A stretch of DNA of 64,000 nucleotides, from positions 186,001 through 250,000 of the forward strand of contig NW_026516236.1 of NCBI RefSeq assembly GCF_025602895.1, read 5' to 3'. This DNA comes from Polychytrium aggregatum. Taxonomy: Eukaryota; Chytridiomycota; Chytridiomycetes; Polychytriales. The notes below the pieces were generated by a model. That model saw nothing but the letters and a program-made list of their open reading frames with translations, ran no database searches and had not been told where the DNA came from. Made by a program: the position numbers and the translations under genes. Shown here piece by piece: positions 12,381 to 24,572 of this stretch. Within the stretch, counting starts at the first letter, position 1. Every line of letters starts with the position of its first letter.

Positions 12381-12461
12381 GTCAGGATGTCCGAGTGGTT
12401 AAGGAGTTGCACTCGAAATGCAATGGGCTCGCCCGCGCAGGTTCGAATCCTGCTTCTGACG
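12381..12461 (+). tRNA. tRNA-Ser(CGA)
   Basis: An 81-nt class II tRNA. The acceptor GTCAGGA pairs with TTCTGAC (one G-T pair), discriminator G. The anticodon stem TTGCA/TGCAA encloses CTCGAAA, anticodon CGA, reading serine TCG. There is a long variable arm and a normal T loop TTCGAAT. A T run (ctttt) follows, as expected for Pol III. No intron. It is identical to the copy at 29347..29427. Confidence 0.95.
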
Positions 12462-12953
12462 CTTGTCTTTTGCTCCTCGTTTTTGGCCCATATCCTGTCT
12501 CCTGTCTCCTGTCTCCTGTCTGCCCATCGCCACTGCGGTGTGCTCTGTTGTTTTCCTTCTGGATGCCATGCTCGCCGTCTCCGGTTTCTGCCGTTGAATG
12601 TCGTTGAATATCGTCTTCCAGTGTCGTCTTCCAGTGTCGTCTTGATCCATTGATGTGCATCCGCTGTCCCGATCCCCACGTCGATCGCGATCTCCATGTC
12701 GGTCTGGATCGTGCCTCGCTGTGCGCTCTGTCGTTCGGCTCTTGTCTCGCCCCCGCCGCAAGTCTCTCTCGTCCATCACAACTTCACATAGTCCCGTCGC
12801 TGCATCTTCTTGCATCCGGCCATGTCCGCGGCAAAATGCAGCAGCCATCTCCACACTGGTTGGCCGCTTTCGTTGCGAGAACCGACCCCCATCAATCGAT
12901 CCTGTGGCTCGGTGTCGGAGCAAAAAGACAATTCGAACTCCGCAAGTTCAAAG

Positions 12954-13026
12954 CGAGCGAGGCAGGGGTCGAACCTGCGACCTTTGGCTTCGGAGACCAA
13001 CGATCTTTCCACTGATCTACACGCCC
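12954..13026 (-). tRNA. tRNA-Arg(CCG)
   Basis: A 73-nt class I tRNA on the minus strand. D stem GATC/GATC; anticodon stem TTGGT/GCCAA around CTCCGAA gives anticodon CCG, reading CGG (Arg). The T arm GCAGG-TTCGACC-CCTGC is perfect. The acceptor stem GGGCGTG/CTCGCTC has one T-T mismatch and one G-T pair. It lies just outside the left inverted-repeat arm, so it is present once. Confidence 0.88.
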
Positions 13027-13554
13027 GCTTGTCGTTCTGGTCAAAAATGAGATACATAATACAAACAACACCGCCATTTCCATCGGATTCTCTGCTCCAC
13101 CCTCCAGCCATCGTCCCCATCACCAAACCTCAGTGTGTATGTCTTCATGCCTGCTCCATTGACCTCTGGCCTGCATCGCGCCACTGTTCGACCTCGGGCT
13201 GCCTCTCCGCTCTCGGATCACTCCGTCTGCGAACCAGAGGACCCCCCCCCACAACCCGCAGCATTCGACTGGCCCTTCCGCCAGCAGCTTCACTTCCCCA
13301 TGTGAACATCAGCCATGCAATGTGAATATAAACGAGTCCTATGTCGTGGCTCTGTATTCGAATTACTGATCAAGGCCTTTGACCTGGGCTGGGGTGGCCT
13401 CGAATGCGCCAACATTCATCGAGCGCTCTGGTTGCAGTCGGACTGATGCATTTGCCCAATGGAAACGCACAGGTACTATGATCACGGAGCTGTCTCCACA
13501 AAATATCGAGGGCTTTCCTATTGGCCCGTGTCGTGTCCACTGTTCCGCCCGACT
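13027..13554. other. Intergenic
   Basis: This lies between tRNA-Arg and the stop of the F-box/LRR gene. No convincing frame, a short C run near 13250, nothing else seen. Confidence 0.45.
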
Positions 13555-15780
13555 CTATCGTCGGTTGTGGATAATGTGTCGCAGCTTGGGACACACCGCC
13601 TTGATGCGCTCCTGGTCCTCCCGACTGATGGGGTGATAGAATCGCATGGAATTCACCGGCGAACCTGGCGCCCCGCTGACGCCGGTGCAGGTACCGACCG
13701 TAATCAGCTGCTTGAGCTTGGGCAGGTATGTGACGAAATGGTCCACCGAAATGGTGACGGGGATGTTGTAAAGGTATTTGAGCGCCAAGCTGTATCGCGA
13801 AATGTGGTCCAGCGATCGCTCCGTGAGATTGGTGTTGCCGTATGGCAGACCGAGATCAACGAGCCCGGGCAATGAGCGAGCAATCAGCTCAATGGTCTCG
13901 TCTCGAACAAGTGCCGCCGATCCTAGGTGCAGCTCTTTGAGCTTTTGGCATTGCTTGGCCACCAGCGTCAGCGTATACGGCGATACATGGCGCCCGTCGA
14001 CCAAATCCAAGGTCTCGATATCGAGGCAGGACTGCGCGATCTGGATCAGGGGGCCGTCGCCGAGGATGGGAACTCGCAGGATCTGCAGGCCCTGGCAGCT
14101 CCGGGCAATGGCTTCGAGATGCTGGTCCGTCGTCAAGTGATGCAGCGAGGCCGAGCGGCGAGAGGCATTCACGATCAAGACTCTGAGGTTGGTGAACTTG
14201 GAGACCAGCGGGAGTACATTCCGGACAAAACCAACGCCATCGAGTTCCAGATGCGCCAGCGAAGTGTTCTCTGTGCCAGTAAAGCAATCCAGATCCATGG
14301 ATATGGCCGAGAGTTGCGGTGAAGTGGAGCCATCGACGAACTGGTCGGGTGTCGCCATCATCTGAACCGGCGACGGGCCGGGCGGGAGACCGAGCAGGGG
14401 ACGGAATATCACCGTGGGGTCGGCCGCCTGGTGGACCTCAAACAACGACAGCTGTCGGATGCGTGGGTTTGCGTAGAGTACCGATACAATGTGGTCCAGG
14501 TTCTTTGGGTTCCCAATGTGAAGCGCCTCGAGACTGGTCAGATGCTGGCTCATGGTCAGCAGCGTAAAGTCCATTGCCACGGGCCAGTCCAGGACAAAGG
14601 TTTTGATGCCTGGGTGCGTTCGAATGAGATGTCCCAGAGCATCGGCCATCCGCCTCTCGGCCTCGGCCAGATCGAGAGGCTTGCCCAGGTTGTCGACAAA
14701 CGAAACCTCGCCCACCCACTCAAGCCCAAATGTCTGAAGCTGGTTTGGAGGCAGGCTCTCGGCCAGCTTGACAATCGAGCGGTCGATGGATGTGCCCTGC
14801 ATCGTGGTCTTGACTCGAAAGTGGCGGAGCTGCTTGCACTGCGACGTTATGGCGCTGAGTCCTTCGTCCGTAATACAGGCCAATCCCGAGCCCAGCGGAG
14901 ACACTGCCGAGAACGACGTGAGCGTCCGCTGGCAAACCGAGCTGATGATCCACAGATCGTCGTCATTGAGCACCGGATAGTCCACGTGGAGCGTTGTCAG
15001 CTTGGTGCAGCCTTGCAGGATCTTGCGAATGTTGCTGAGCTTCAAATCGCCCTGGTTCGCCTCGCCGGCCCACAGGTGGAAACGGTGGATGTACTTGCGA
15101 TAATCGACATAGAGCGAGCGGTAGCTCGACAGGCGCGAACGCAACAGATCCCCTGGGGCGATGGAGCGACCAAAGCGCGAGGAATATGCGCGACGAACGA
15201 TTGCGTTAGACGACAGCTATCGAGAAGGCACAGGCTCGGGAGGCAGGATCTTGGCGACGGCATCAGGCAAACGATCGCAGAGGCGAGCGGCCGCCTGAAT
15301 ACCCTGCAACGCAGCCGACTGACGCAGGCTGGATACGTGGTAGACTGAGCTAGATCGACATTGTCATCACACCAACGGCAGTCGACCCAAGCGCCGGCCA
15401 GTAGACTCAAGCGTCGTACCATACAATATTGCAAACGATACGCAAAACATCCGTTTCACAGCAGCGTCTGATACGAGCCGAAACACTGCTCCTCCGCTAC
15501 CTCGGCGCAACATCGCCATATGCACGGAGGGCGATAGAGCACACCCTGCTCTCCACAACCGCCTCATACAAACGCCTAGTGTCTCGAAAAGATGCTTACA
15601 GTCATCGACAGACCAGTCCAGGGCATACCAGAACTGCTGGATTGCAGGGCCGAACCACGTTTTGGAAACCAAGGCGTAGTTGAGCAGCTCCTGCTTGGAG
15701 TCGAGGCTGTACGAGAATATTCGCCCCAAGAGCTCGGGCGGGCACTGGGATATCGCCGAACCAGGCTGTTGCTCAGACAT
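13555..15780 (-). CDS. F-box and leucine-rich repeat protein
   Basis: Probably a substrate receptor of an SCF ubiquitin ligase. Model: complement 15574..15780 and 13555..15216, phase 0, 622 residues. The first exon encodes an F-box (CPPELLGRIFSYSL, then LVSKTW). The second encodes a long run of irregular leucine-rich repeats of the FBXL type, for example CTKLTTLHVDYPVLNDDDL, LQILRVPIL and LKELHLGSAALVRDETIEL. The donor is gtttgt and the acceptor ttctcgatag; the 357-nt intron is open in one frame, so retention is possible. The substrate is unknown. The start ATG is the first codon before the F-box. Confidence 0.82.
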
Positions 15781-16247
15781 TTTGGTTGAGAGCTCTATGG
15801 GCTTGCTCGTGGAGGGATATCGACGGTGCGGTCAGGGAAAGTGGGTGCGGCTCATGAAGAGGCCCAAGCGAACGAACGGGTTTCGGCTGCTGGGAGAGGA
15901 CGACAGCGAGGGCTCGGCGCTCTCGCCCGCCTCTCGCCCGCCTCTCGCCGGCCTCTCGTCTCGCCAAGTCGACACCAGCCACACGCTCAATGCCCCATGC
16001 TCGCACAGGCCCATAGAGTCGCCGCATTGGCCGGAAGAAGGATATGAATTTGGGCAACAAGAATGTGGATTGAAAACAACGGCAGCGAATGTACAGCGCC
16101 GGAGGCTCGGGCACCTCAGGCAATCTCATGGACCGAGCCGCAAGTGAGCGTCCGCTGGCGCAGGTCGGCTCGGCAGTTCGCGGAGTGCTCAGAAGAGTTG
16201 GTCCTGAAGCCGTATTAGATCCGCGATAACCTGAAGAGACCATATTG
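15781..16247. other. Intergenic
   Basis: This lies between the F-box gene start and the stop of the first F-BAR-RhoGAP gene, both on the minus strand, so it must hold the F-box promoter. A Ser/Ala/Arg-rich frame crosses it, but nothing recognisable is present. Confidence 0.4.
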
Positions 16248-19200
16248 TCAGTCTCGCTGCAGAATCTCCATCCCAGTCGGTTTGGTCCCTGGTCCAGTGT
16301 GCTCTCCGACACGACTTGCATCTCTGACCTGGTCCTGCAGCTGGCCATACGCAACAATGTTGCGAATGATGGACAGTTGATCGTCCTGGGTGACTGGGAC
16401 ACCTCGGTCTGGACCTGCTTGACTCGGATGCACTTCCTTGTCCGCGAACGGATCCCGAATGATGTCATCGGCAAAGATCGTCGCCACGTTGTCGACCGTC
16501 ATTTTGTTCTCGCTCGACCTATTCGATACCCTGTTTGAGAGTCGAAGCAGTCGTTTGGCCCGCCGGCGGGATCAGTGATCCGTGGCAGGACAGCACAGTG
16601 CAGTACAGCGCAAAACAGCAGTGCGGAACAGCGGAGGGCAGTATATAGCATCGCAGGTCACCATTTCAGTAGGGAACGAAGCAGTGATACACAAAAACGT
16701 GATGGAGAGCGAGCCTCTGGATCAGGTCGCTGGATCTATAGAGCATAGCTATGCGAAGGGACACGCCTACCTCTTTAGATGCTGCAACGTGTATCGCAAC
16801 GTCGCACGGTACACCGCTGGCAGATATGATATGGAAGTACGCAAATTGATCAGCTTGGTTTCCAAGTCGGAGTCTATGATGAGAAATAGTCGAGTCAGAT
16901 GGGTTCGGAGCATCGGCGCAGCTCGCTGGAGATGCGCTCACAACATGGCGCCTAGGGTGATGTGTGTGGGCAATCCCTGGCACAAGCACAGCAAGACGGC
17001 AGCTGTACCGTTGTATCGTCCAACTCGCTCCATTTGCCCGGCGCTGATGGTCGGCCAGTCTTCCGACGGCTTGTCAATAAAGGCGAATAGCGGGTTGGGC
17101 AGCTCTCGCAGATACTGCTTGACGGTCCCTGCGATCGCATGAATATCGTGGTCTGGACTCTTCAGTTCGGCACAATCCAGACCGTGCTCGAGCTGCCATA
17201 TCATGCTCTCGATCTGCTTCTTGCTGCCAGGGATACGGTAAATGCCCTCAGTCTCGAGCCCTGATGAAGAGCTCATTTGATTAGTCAAGGGCGTGGGAAG
17301 TAGTGGTCGAAATGGGCTGCAAGGGCCAGGGTCATCGACATCGGCTTTCGTGGATCAGAATGAGTAGTTATGTGACAGCAAGCTCGCGAGATCATCGAGC
17401 CTTGGTGGACACACTTTGTCAGATACTGTGTCAGCTTAGCGGCGCTGTGTTGAGCTACTCACCTTTGGCCTCGATGGCTTCAATGCATCCGCGCAGAATG
17501 TCGGGGACCATATCGGTTTTGCTGCAGAGCGAGCTGCTGATCTCGATCTTGAAGCACGGCGCTAGAACCCAAGGATAAGCCCGGGTTTGTATCAGTCGGG
17601 TCAGATCAGGCGATGGTGGGCTCGGACCCACAGGAGATGGCGACTTGGATACTCGCTAACGGATCAGCTGGTCTTACCAGGAAGCGGCTGGAGCTTGAAG
17701 TCATGCAGAACGAATGCTCGTGGTGGCGGACAATACTGATCGAATACTTTGCAAAAGGCCTCCCGCTGTTGTTCAACATTGGCTCGGAGATCAGCAACCT
17801 CCGACTGGAAAGTGCTCCAGTTTGGCTGGGGGAAACGACGAGAGCGTCGGTGAGTCAAGGACTCGGTCGGGCCGCCGGAGAGTTAGAGAACCAGGACGTC
17901 AGTCCCTGTTCCCGAACCACTCCCACGGACATGTGTTATCCACACTTGTGTGCCGTTGATTGCAGCGATTCGTATAGGACCAGGCGCCCTCCATGGACAG
18001 TAACTACCTCCTCAGTTGGAGCGACAAACTTTTCCAGTTTCTGGATCGCCGGCTCGATCCGTTGAAGCTGGCAACTTTCGAAATTCCAAGATGCCTGGTG
18101 GTGGTGAACGGGGACGCATAATGCAACGCAGCCCAACTCAGAGGGTGCTCTTGATCAAATCTGGAAATTCTTCAAGCATGCATACAGGAGGCGTCGGTCT
18201 GCATCCAAGTCCACTAAGCGCTATCAATATCAGTGCGATCAAGCAGGGTCTGTTGTTACCAAGCGAATTTTCTCCCAGCTGTCCTTGATTTCCAGTCGCT
18301 TCAGCTCTGCGGCGACGATGGCATGGCGGTACGAGGTATCTGGCGAGCGATTCAAACCATGTGAGCCCGTTGTCCCAGGACAAGAGCACAGCCGGCCGAC
18401 ATTTTGGAGCCTCTTGGTCAAAACACCAAAGCATAAACTCAGCTGCACCTACCGGCCTGGTCAACCTTCATCTTGAATGACACAATCTAGAAACAGCGTG
18501 CCGGGTTAGAGCGTGCCCTTGGAGATTCACAGAGTTCGAAGGTTCAGCCACTAGAAGCCAAAGCTGCAGCGAGCACGCTACGACTGTTTCCGTTTGGCGT
18601 GTGGGAGATGCTACCTTAAGCGAGACTGTGTTCTTGGACAGCTCTTTCTCCAAATGGTCGATTGATCTTACGTATTCGCCATGGAGCTACCAAGAATGCC
18701 ATCGAATGAGCGCCACCGCACTAGCTAGCATGCCATTCGCCGGTTTACATGAATGGCTGGGTCGCATGGCATTGGAGGCATTTGTTCGCCCCCTTCAGCC
18801 TGCCTGGCCGTGACTGCTGGCTACGAACTCGCACCCAACATATTTTCCGAACCCCTTCAAAGTCGGCAATATGACGCCGATATTTACCTTGGAGACATGC
18901 CTTCGTGTTGTTGTGAGCTCGTAGGAGAGTTTGCTGATGTGTTTTTGCAGGGTGTCAATATCTGCGCTGACTTGGTTCTGTGAGCCAAATGGTTGGTTAA
19001 TACGAGAGGCGGGCTATCAGCGAGTTTGTCTCATCCCCGGCCGTGAAATTTCGACGATATCTCGATAGCAGACCGCCTCCAGAGTCGCTGCTGCATCCAG
19101 GCCATGCGCTGCAACCGTCTAAGACCTGCCCTGGATCCATCAGCCCAGGCTAGAAATCCACCGATTCGGCGGTCGGCCCACCTTGGCGGAGACCAGCTCC

Positions 19201-19721
19201 TGGATGACCTCGTGGTCGAAGGAATCAGGTCCAGTTTCTGGGTCTGTGGAGAGGCTCAGCGGCAGAGTGACTATCGATTCGGCCAGTGCCTGCAGTTGCG
19301 ATACCGGGCCGTGCGGAGTTGGACTGGGGTCAGGCCGAGAGAAGAGGGTGAGGCGGAGGCGATGGCAATGATGCATCGTCGGGCACGGGAAGACCCGAGA
19401 CTGAACAACAGGCATCTCGATATCATAGATGGTGCCGGGCCCGGTTCTTCGTTTCGTCATCTGCCGAGGAGCACTAGCGCCAGGATTCACACATATCCAC
19501 AGGCGACGGGTGGCATGAGGGACATACGCAGAGGATCGGCGGATGAACCGAGACGACAGCGAGTTGAACGCTCTCGCATAAGTGGAGTCCAGACCGGCCT
19601 TTTGTCTCAGGGAGGCGATGATGTTGGCAAGCGCATGTTCGTTGGCTCGGAGCAGCTCCAGCAACTTGTTCAGCTGAAGCGTGTCGCCTGAATCTGGCGA
19701 GGAGTCGAGGAAACGAAACAT
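16248..19721 (-). CDS. F-BAR and RhoGAP domain protein, copy 1
   Basis: A Rho GTPase-activating protein that should bind curved membrane by its F-BAR domain and act at the cell cortex, like yeast Rgd1/Rgd2. The start at 19721 opens MFRFLDSSPDSGDTLQL. F-BAR exons fixed by phase include 18888..18977 (SADIDTLQKHISKLSYELTT) and 18615..18686 (LEKELSKNTVSLK). RhoGAP exons are complement 17463..17561 (DILRGCIEAIEAKG), 17009..17260 (ETEGIYRIPGSKKQ with the arginine finger, then VKQYLRELPNPLF), 16771..16873 (RATLRYTLQHLKR) and 16248..16518 (ENKMTVDNVATIF), all in phase. The joins between 17664 and 18560 are not fully solved; one very small exon may lie near 18484. No SH3 or DEP domain seen. A second, diverged copy follows at 20545..24572. 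Confidence 0.82.
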
Positions 19722-20276
19722 GGACCCAGGCGGTTCGGAAGGCAGCGGCAGCGGCGGCAGCTGTGGGAGGCAGCAACAGGATACAGGAGAGCAGGAAGAC
19801 GAGAGCAAAGCGGCGGCGGCTGGTTGGATGCGATCTTGCGGTCGCCGAGGCCCACATCGGTGCTGTTCATTCATTCATCCATCCATCCGTCCATCGGCGG
19901 CCGAGTGCGCTGCCTCGTCTGCGCCCCACACTGCTTGCTGGCCTGCTCGCCGATTCGCTCGCCGATTCGCTCGCCGATTCGCTTGCTGTTTCGCTTGCTG
20001 TTTCGCTTGTGGGCTCGTCCCCTGGGCAACATGGTGCGCTGCTTCTGTGCAGGAACAGCAAGCCGAGGCCGCTGCGGGGCATGTCCTGGGCTTGTTGGGA
20101 CGCGCGCTTGGCACAGCCCGCGGCCGAGCGCCTTGGTGGCGGTGCAGCGACACGTTTTGGCCGCCGAGGGACCCCGCTCTCGGTGGCGCTCTCGGCGTGC
20201 TCTCGGCGTGCTCTCGGCGTGCTCTCGCCTGTCGCCTCCAACACTGCTCACGTGAACCGATTTGATCACGGGATCG

Positions 20277-20333
<57 letters not shown>

Positions 20334-20544
20334 TCACGATATCGATGTTTCGGGTCGGGTGGTCTGTGTATTCTCAACAGCCAAGGCACAAGTCGCATGT
20401 ACAATCACGCAGTTGACAGAGAAGGAAGGATGGATTGCAAGCTCGACGGCAGACAAGAGACAATCAGAGTGTGGTGCTCAGTTGCTTGGGTTCTCGCTCG
20501 CAAATGTGCGATCGATGGTGCCTTGCGGGTTTCCAGTCGCCTGT
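19722..20544. other. Intergenic with several simple repeats
   Basis: This lies between the two F-BAR-RhoGAP genes and should contain the promoter of copy 1. It holds attc/atcc repeats near 19868-19893, a 13-bp-type run (tcgctcgccgat) at about 19945-20010, a ctcggcgtg repeat near 20190-20228 and a CA repeat. Frames here only read repeat shadows. Confidence 0.5.
20278..20332. repeat. CA dinucleotide microsatellite
   Basis: About 27 uninterrupted ca units. Confidence 0.97.
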
Positions 20545-23500
20545 TCAACTGGGCTTTGCGCCAATGTCCCCGCGGGTATCACCCACTGGCCCAGCAACTG
20601 AGCTAGCAGCCGGAACAACAGTCGACCCAGCAACCGGAGCCGTAGCACCTGGGGCATTTGATTCGGCACCCGATTCACCAACGACCGCGGTGGCCGCAGC
20701 AGGGACCTGGTTGAAGGTACTCCCGGTTGTGGCTTCAACGACCGTCACTTCGATGGCTGCGACTGTGTTGGTCGTGATTTTCAGACTTGGAACGTGGCTA
20801 GCGGCAGCCAATGGTCGAGGGTCCGCTGTGGCTTCGATGGTAGCTGGCTCAAGGTTGCTGCCATCATGCTGAGAGTCGTTTTTCGGCGCGGCTGGGAGCG
20901 GGACTTGAGCAGGCAAGGGACTGAGGGGAGGAGGGGCGCTCGAGAAACTGGCTGGGACTCGGGGACTGAGCGAGGCCTTGATCGCCTGTGGCAGATGCAC
21001 TGTGGCACCCAGGGATTGAAAGCGCGGCGGGGGCAGTTCGGATGAAGTTGCAAGCACATCGTCGGCATAATCTGCTAGGTCCGAGATGATCTAGCCAGTT
21101 CGGCGACAAAGTCGGGTTTGTCAGCCATCGTTTGATGCGCTCCTGCTCCCTCCGTTGCACCCGTCCGGGGGGGGGTACTGGTTTGCAATTCAGAGGGCCC
21201 AGGGTTCTCACCAGGCAAGTTGCTTCATCCCTCATTTTGCGTTCCAGCAGGTTCTTCAGCGCCGTTTCGGAGTCCACCATCGTCGGCGTCGACTTGGTTC
21301 CAAACCAGGAGCTCTTTTCGGTGATTGCTATATCATCATCCGGCTCGGAGCGGAACAGTACGGCCGAAAACAGGATCTCAAGGTTCTGCATGTTCATTTT
21401 GTTTTGCTCGGAGTGACTAGCCACCCTGAATATCGATAGGGACAGACACCATCCAGCATTAGTATCACGGTCGGAATGGTAGCCGTTGGGCCCAAGCCGA
21501 GGATACCCATCATCGCCGTTTGATCGCCTCTGGCCATATACAGCTCCGGCGCTGAGTGCGCTTGGTAGATTTAGGGACCCTGGGCCGCCGCGATGCAAAA
21601 CACAGGCCAGGCTTACTTGATCAGATGCTTGATAATATAGGCCAACGTGGCACGTCTCTCTCGGCCAAAGCCAGGAGCGCCGAGGATCCTGTGCAGCTCC
21701 TCTTTACGGGCCTCGGGCGTAAGAGCTGAAGATGCATCGCGTTCGTCCAGGTGAGTTACCAACAGCCGCCCGTCGTAGCTGTCAGACGCAGATCGGACCG
21801 ATTCGCGGACCCGAATGAAGGAGGGAGACAGTCCCCGAGGATGGCGATCGGCCCAACTCACACAGCATCCTGAGAACCCAAACAGATCGATACGCCACTT
21901 ACATCGATATTGTGAAAAATAGTTCGCCTCGCGCTTGTAGATGTGCATCTCGCTTTCTCCCAAAACGGGCTCCGCAAAGGAAATCAGAGGGACGGGGAGC
22001 TCACGCAGATACTGCTTGACTAAGGCAGCAACTACGTGCACGTCGTGCGTCTCGTTCGTCAGATCGACTTGGCTCAGATCCTGTTCAACCAATAACTTCA
22101 AGTTGTCGACAGCGACGCGGTTGCCGCTGACTCTGTACAGTCCTTCGCGGTCAAGACCTGCGAGCGGACGGCACTGAAAGTTAGCCACCATGTCAGCTGA
22201 CCCACACGCATCCTGGTCACTCCACAATTGATCAGGCGCAACAGAATCGCTCCATGGGTGGCGGTATGGCACATGCAGTCTCTAATATGGTGCATTGACA
22301 CTGAGACCACGCACGCAACGGCACTTGCATCAAGAGAGAATCCGGCTGAGGCGGGGCACAGAAGAGGGGCTTACCACGCGCTTCAATGGCCTCAACACAG
22401 CGCCTGAGCAGGACTGGCACATCATCCTCTTTTTTGCAAATCAGGCTGCCGACATCAATCTTGAAGACCGCATCTGTTACAGCATGGACGGTGGCCCGTC
22501 AGTCTGAAGCCGCTATCATCCGAATACACCGGGACACCAGCTGCCAGCGCTTGCGGCTATGCAACGCAGGTTGGGTCGAGAATGACCTTCGAATGGCTTG
22601 TTCTGGTAGTTGACAAACTTGAGGGCCCTGGACTGGGGCCAAGCACAGTCAAGGCTCTCCAAGGAAGCGGAGGCCACCTCATCAGCCGAGAATGTATCCA
22701 GCGACCTGGAAAGATTGAATCGGTGCTGATTGATGGACATGAATATGCAAGCGATTAGGCACCTCGCATATCCTTGACCAACTCTCTAGCTATGCGCTGC
22801 CTCGAGGGGAACAGAGATACGGTGGATGGCACCATAACGGAAGCCCTGCTTGCAAAGAATCGGCCCACCTTAGCAAGCTGATCCTGATGCTTGCTCAAAT
22901 CGGCAACATGGGAGGTCATCGCAGCGATGATGGCGCTTTGATGATCCTTATCCATGGCGATGATTTTCTATGGCGGCCAAGTAATTCGGTGGAGCATACA
23001 GTAAGTTCTCCGCAGAAAATCGCTCGCTCAAGCACAGACATACACCAAGTCGCTGTCAGTATGAGTTCAGATGGCACTGCAACGAACTGCAGCCGTTACC
23101 GATTGATGGCTCTGACGGGCAAAGTTGTAGTCCCTCCGTGCTAACTCCACGTTTTCGAGTTGCCGGCGGTAGACCCGATCTAATGGAATGAGCAATGTGT
23201 TGAGCGCGGGTCTTCGTTCAAGTTGACTGGATAGCCACGACGCGGCAAGCAAACTCACCACTATTGGCTGCGACGGCTCGCTGCCTCATAGCCTTTCAAT
23301 GATGAAAGGGGAGTCGTCAATGAGATGCCAAAACCGGCGGTGGCGACGATGGCAACGCCGACGACAATAAGGCCGATGACAATAAGGCCGACGACAAAAG
23401 CTGTGCATTACATTCTGGGGGTTTCCTTCATCCTTCTCCACTTGTTCCGAGTCCTTCTTGTAGGCGTTGTAAACCTACGGGTGCGCATTCGTCGGCGGCA

Positions 23501-24572
23501 TGTTAGCGCATGGCGTAGGCTGAGGGGTGGACCCAATTGTATCCCCATCTCACGTCTCATGAGACGCAAGAGTCGCTTGTCTTGGCGATAGCAACCACAA
23601 AACCCCAACGCATGGACACCGTTCACGCCATGCATCGAGCGACATCGCAGCCAAGGGCTTGACAGCCTCAACTCAGACGACTACACTTGTTCGCTCTTTG
23701 GATGAGCTGGGATTCTGGGCTGGGATTCTGGGCAGGGATTCTGGACTATCCGCCACTGCAGGAGCAATATGCTGATACCTTCGCCGTGTCAATCTCACGC
23801 TGACTTTTGTACTTTTCCAGGGTTTTCGAGATGGCTTCTCCACACTCCTTTGCTGTTCTGCCGTAATGGCTCTATCAAAGTGAAATGACACTCGCAATCA
23901 GACATGGCCGTGGCTCTGTCAGTCCAAGCGACAGGCTGGCTCGGGACAAAGCCAGAGTACTTACAGATTGATCGGAGAGAATAGCGTGCGTCGATTTGAA
24001 CAAGTTGACTTGCTCCAGAATAAGGCCGACGCTATCCAGCTCCGCTTGGACAAAGCTCTGGAGATGGCGGCACAGGACAGGGTTTTCGTGCCAGTTGTTG
24101 CTAGTGTAGAACAACCATCGGCCAAGTCAGAGCGCCGAAGCCTCGAGGGCTCAGTGCAAGTACTGGGTATCGCTTAACTATCCTGTCGCCCGGCGCAGAG
24201 TGCGTCACTCGGATCAAGCAAGCGGCTGCTGTGTGTGCATCGCGCTCACGGGCCCTGGAGGCGGTGGCGTTGCTTGTCCCAAGCCTCGGCTTCGGCGGGT
24301 GCGGCTGCGGCTGCGGGGAACCGTCCGAATGACATTCGAACTTACATCTGGGACGAAAAATTCTTGATCTGCTCCCGGAACCGGTTGGCATACTCGTGTT
24401 CCATCTCATATCGTGCTTTCATATAGCTCGCAATCTGGGCGACGATGGCGGACTTTGTTTCGAGCATTCCTATCACATTTTTCTTTTGCTTGTCGATCTT
24501 TGGGTGCCAGGGCGACCCACGAAATCGACGCAAGTCGTCGGGAGGCAATTTAGTCAGCGACGAGGGGCACAT
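20545..24572 (-). CDS. F-BAR and RhoGAP domain protein, copy 2
   Basis: Same architecture as its neighbour. F-BAR exons in phase: complement 24346..24572 (MKARYEMEHEYANRFREQIK), 23965..24100 (HLQSFVQAELDSVGLILEQV) and 23779..23871 (GEAISKTLEKYKSQREIDTA); then VYNAYKKDSEQVEKDEGNPQ near 23410-23470, RQLENVELARRDYNFA near 23120-23175 and AAMTSHVADLSKHQDQLAK near 22875. The RhoGAP domain runs through RRCVEAIEARG, DREGLYRVSGNR (arginine finger present), VKQYLRELPVPLISF, RATLAYIIKHL and SEQNKMNMQNLEILFSAV. A Pro/Ala-rich disordered tail ends at 20545. The start ATG at 24572 is the first in frame, but the FCH beginning looks short, so another 5' exon is possible. Not every internal join was solved. 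Confidence 0.8.

Larger units (their letters stand above)
12139..12827. repeat. Left arm of long inverted repeat
   Basis: About 690 bp that match, in reverse complement, 28981..29691. I saw only isolated base differences (for example g/a near 12243, a/c near 12326, c/t near 12756) and a two-copy difference in an 11-bp repeat. The flanks diverge abruptly on both sides. The arm contains a complete tRNA-Ser gene. Confidence 0.9.

Noticed and set aside
14431-15348. Long plus-strand open frames across the LRR regions (also near 51396-52400)
   Set aside because: Antisense shadows of the F-box/LRR and pseudokinase-LRR exons, whose repeats are obvious on the minus strand.
16248-16502. The ATG at MTVDNVATIF as a separate small gene
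   Set aside because: It is the conserved NKMT segment of the RhoGAP domain and continues in phase from the preceding exon.
19140-19874. Upstream extension of F-BAR copy 1 before 19721
   Set aside because: The frame is open but has no ATG or family similarity; it reads through Ser/Pro-rich noise and the intergenic repeat.
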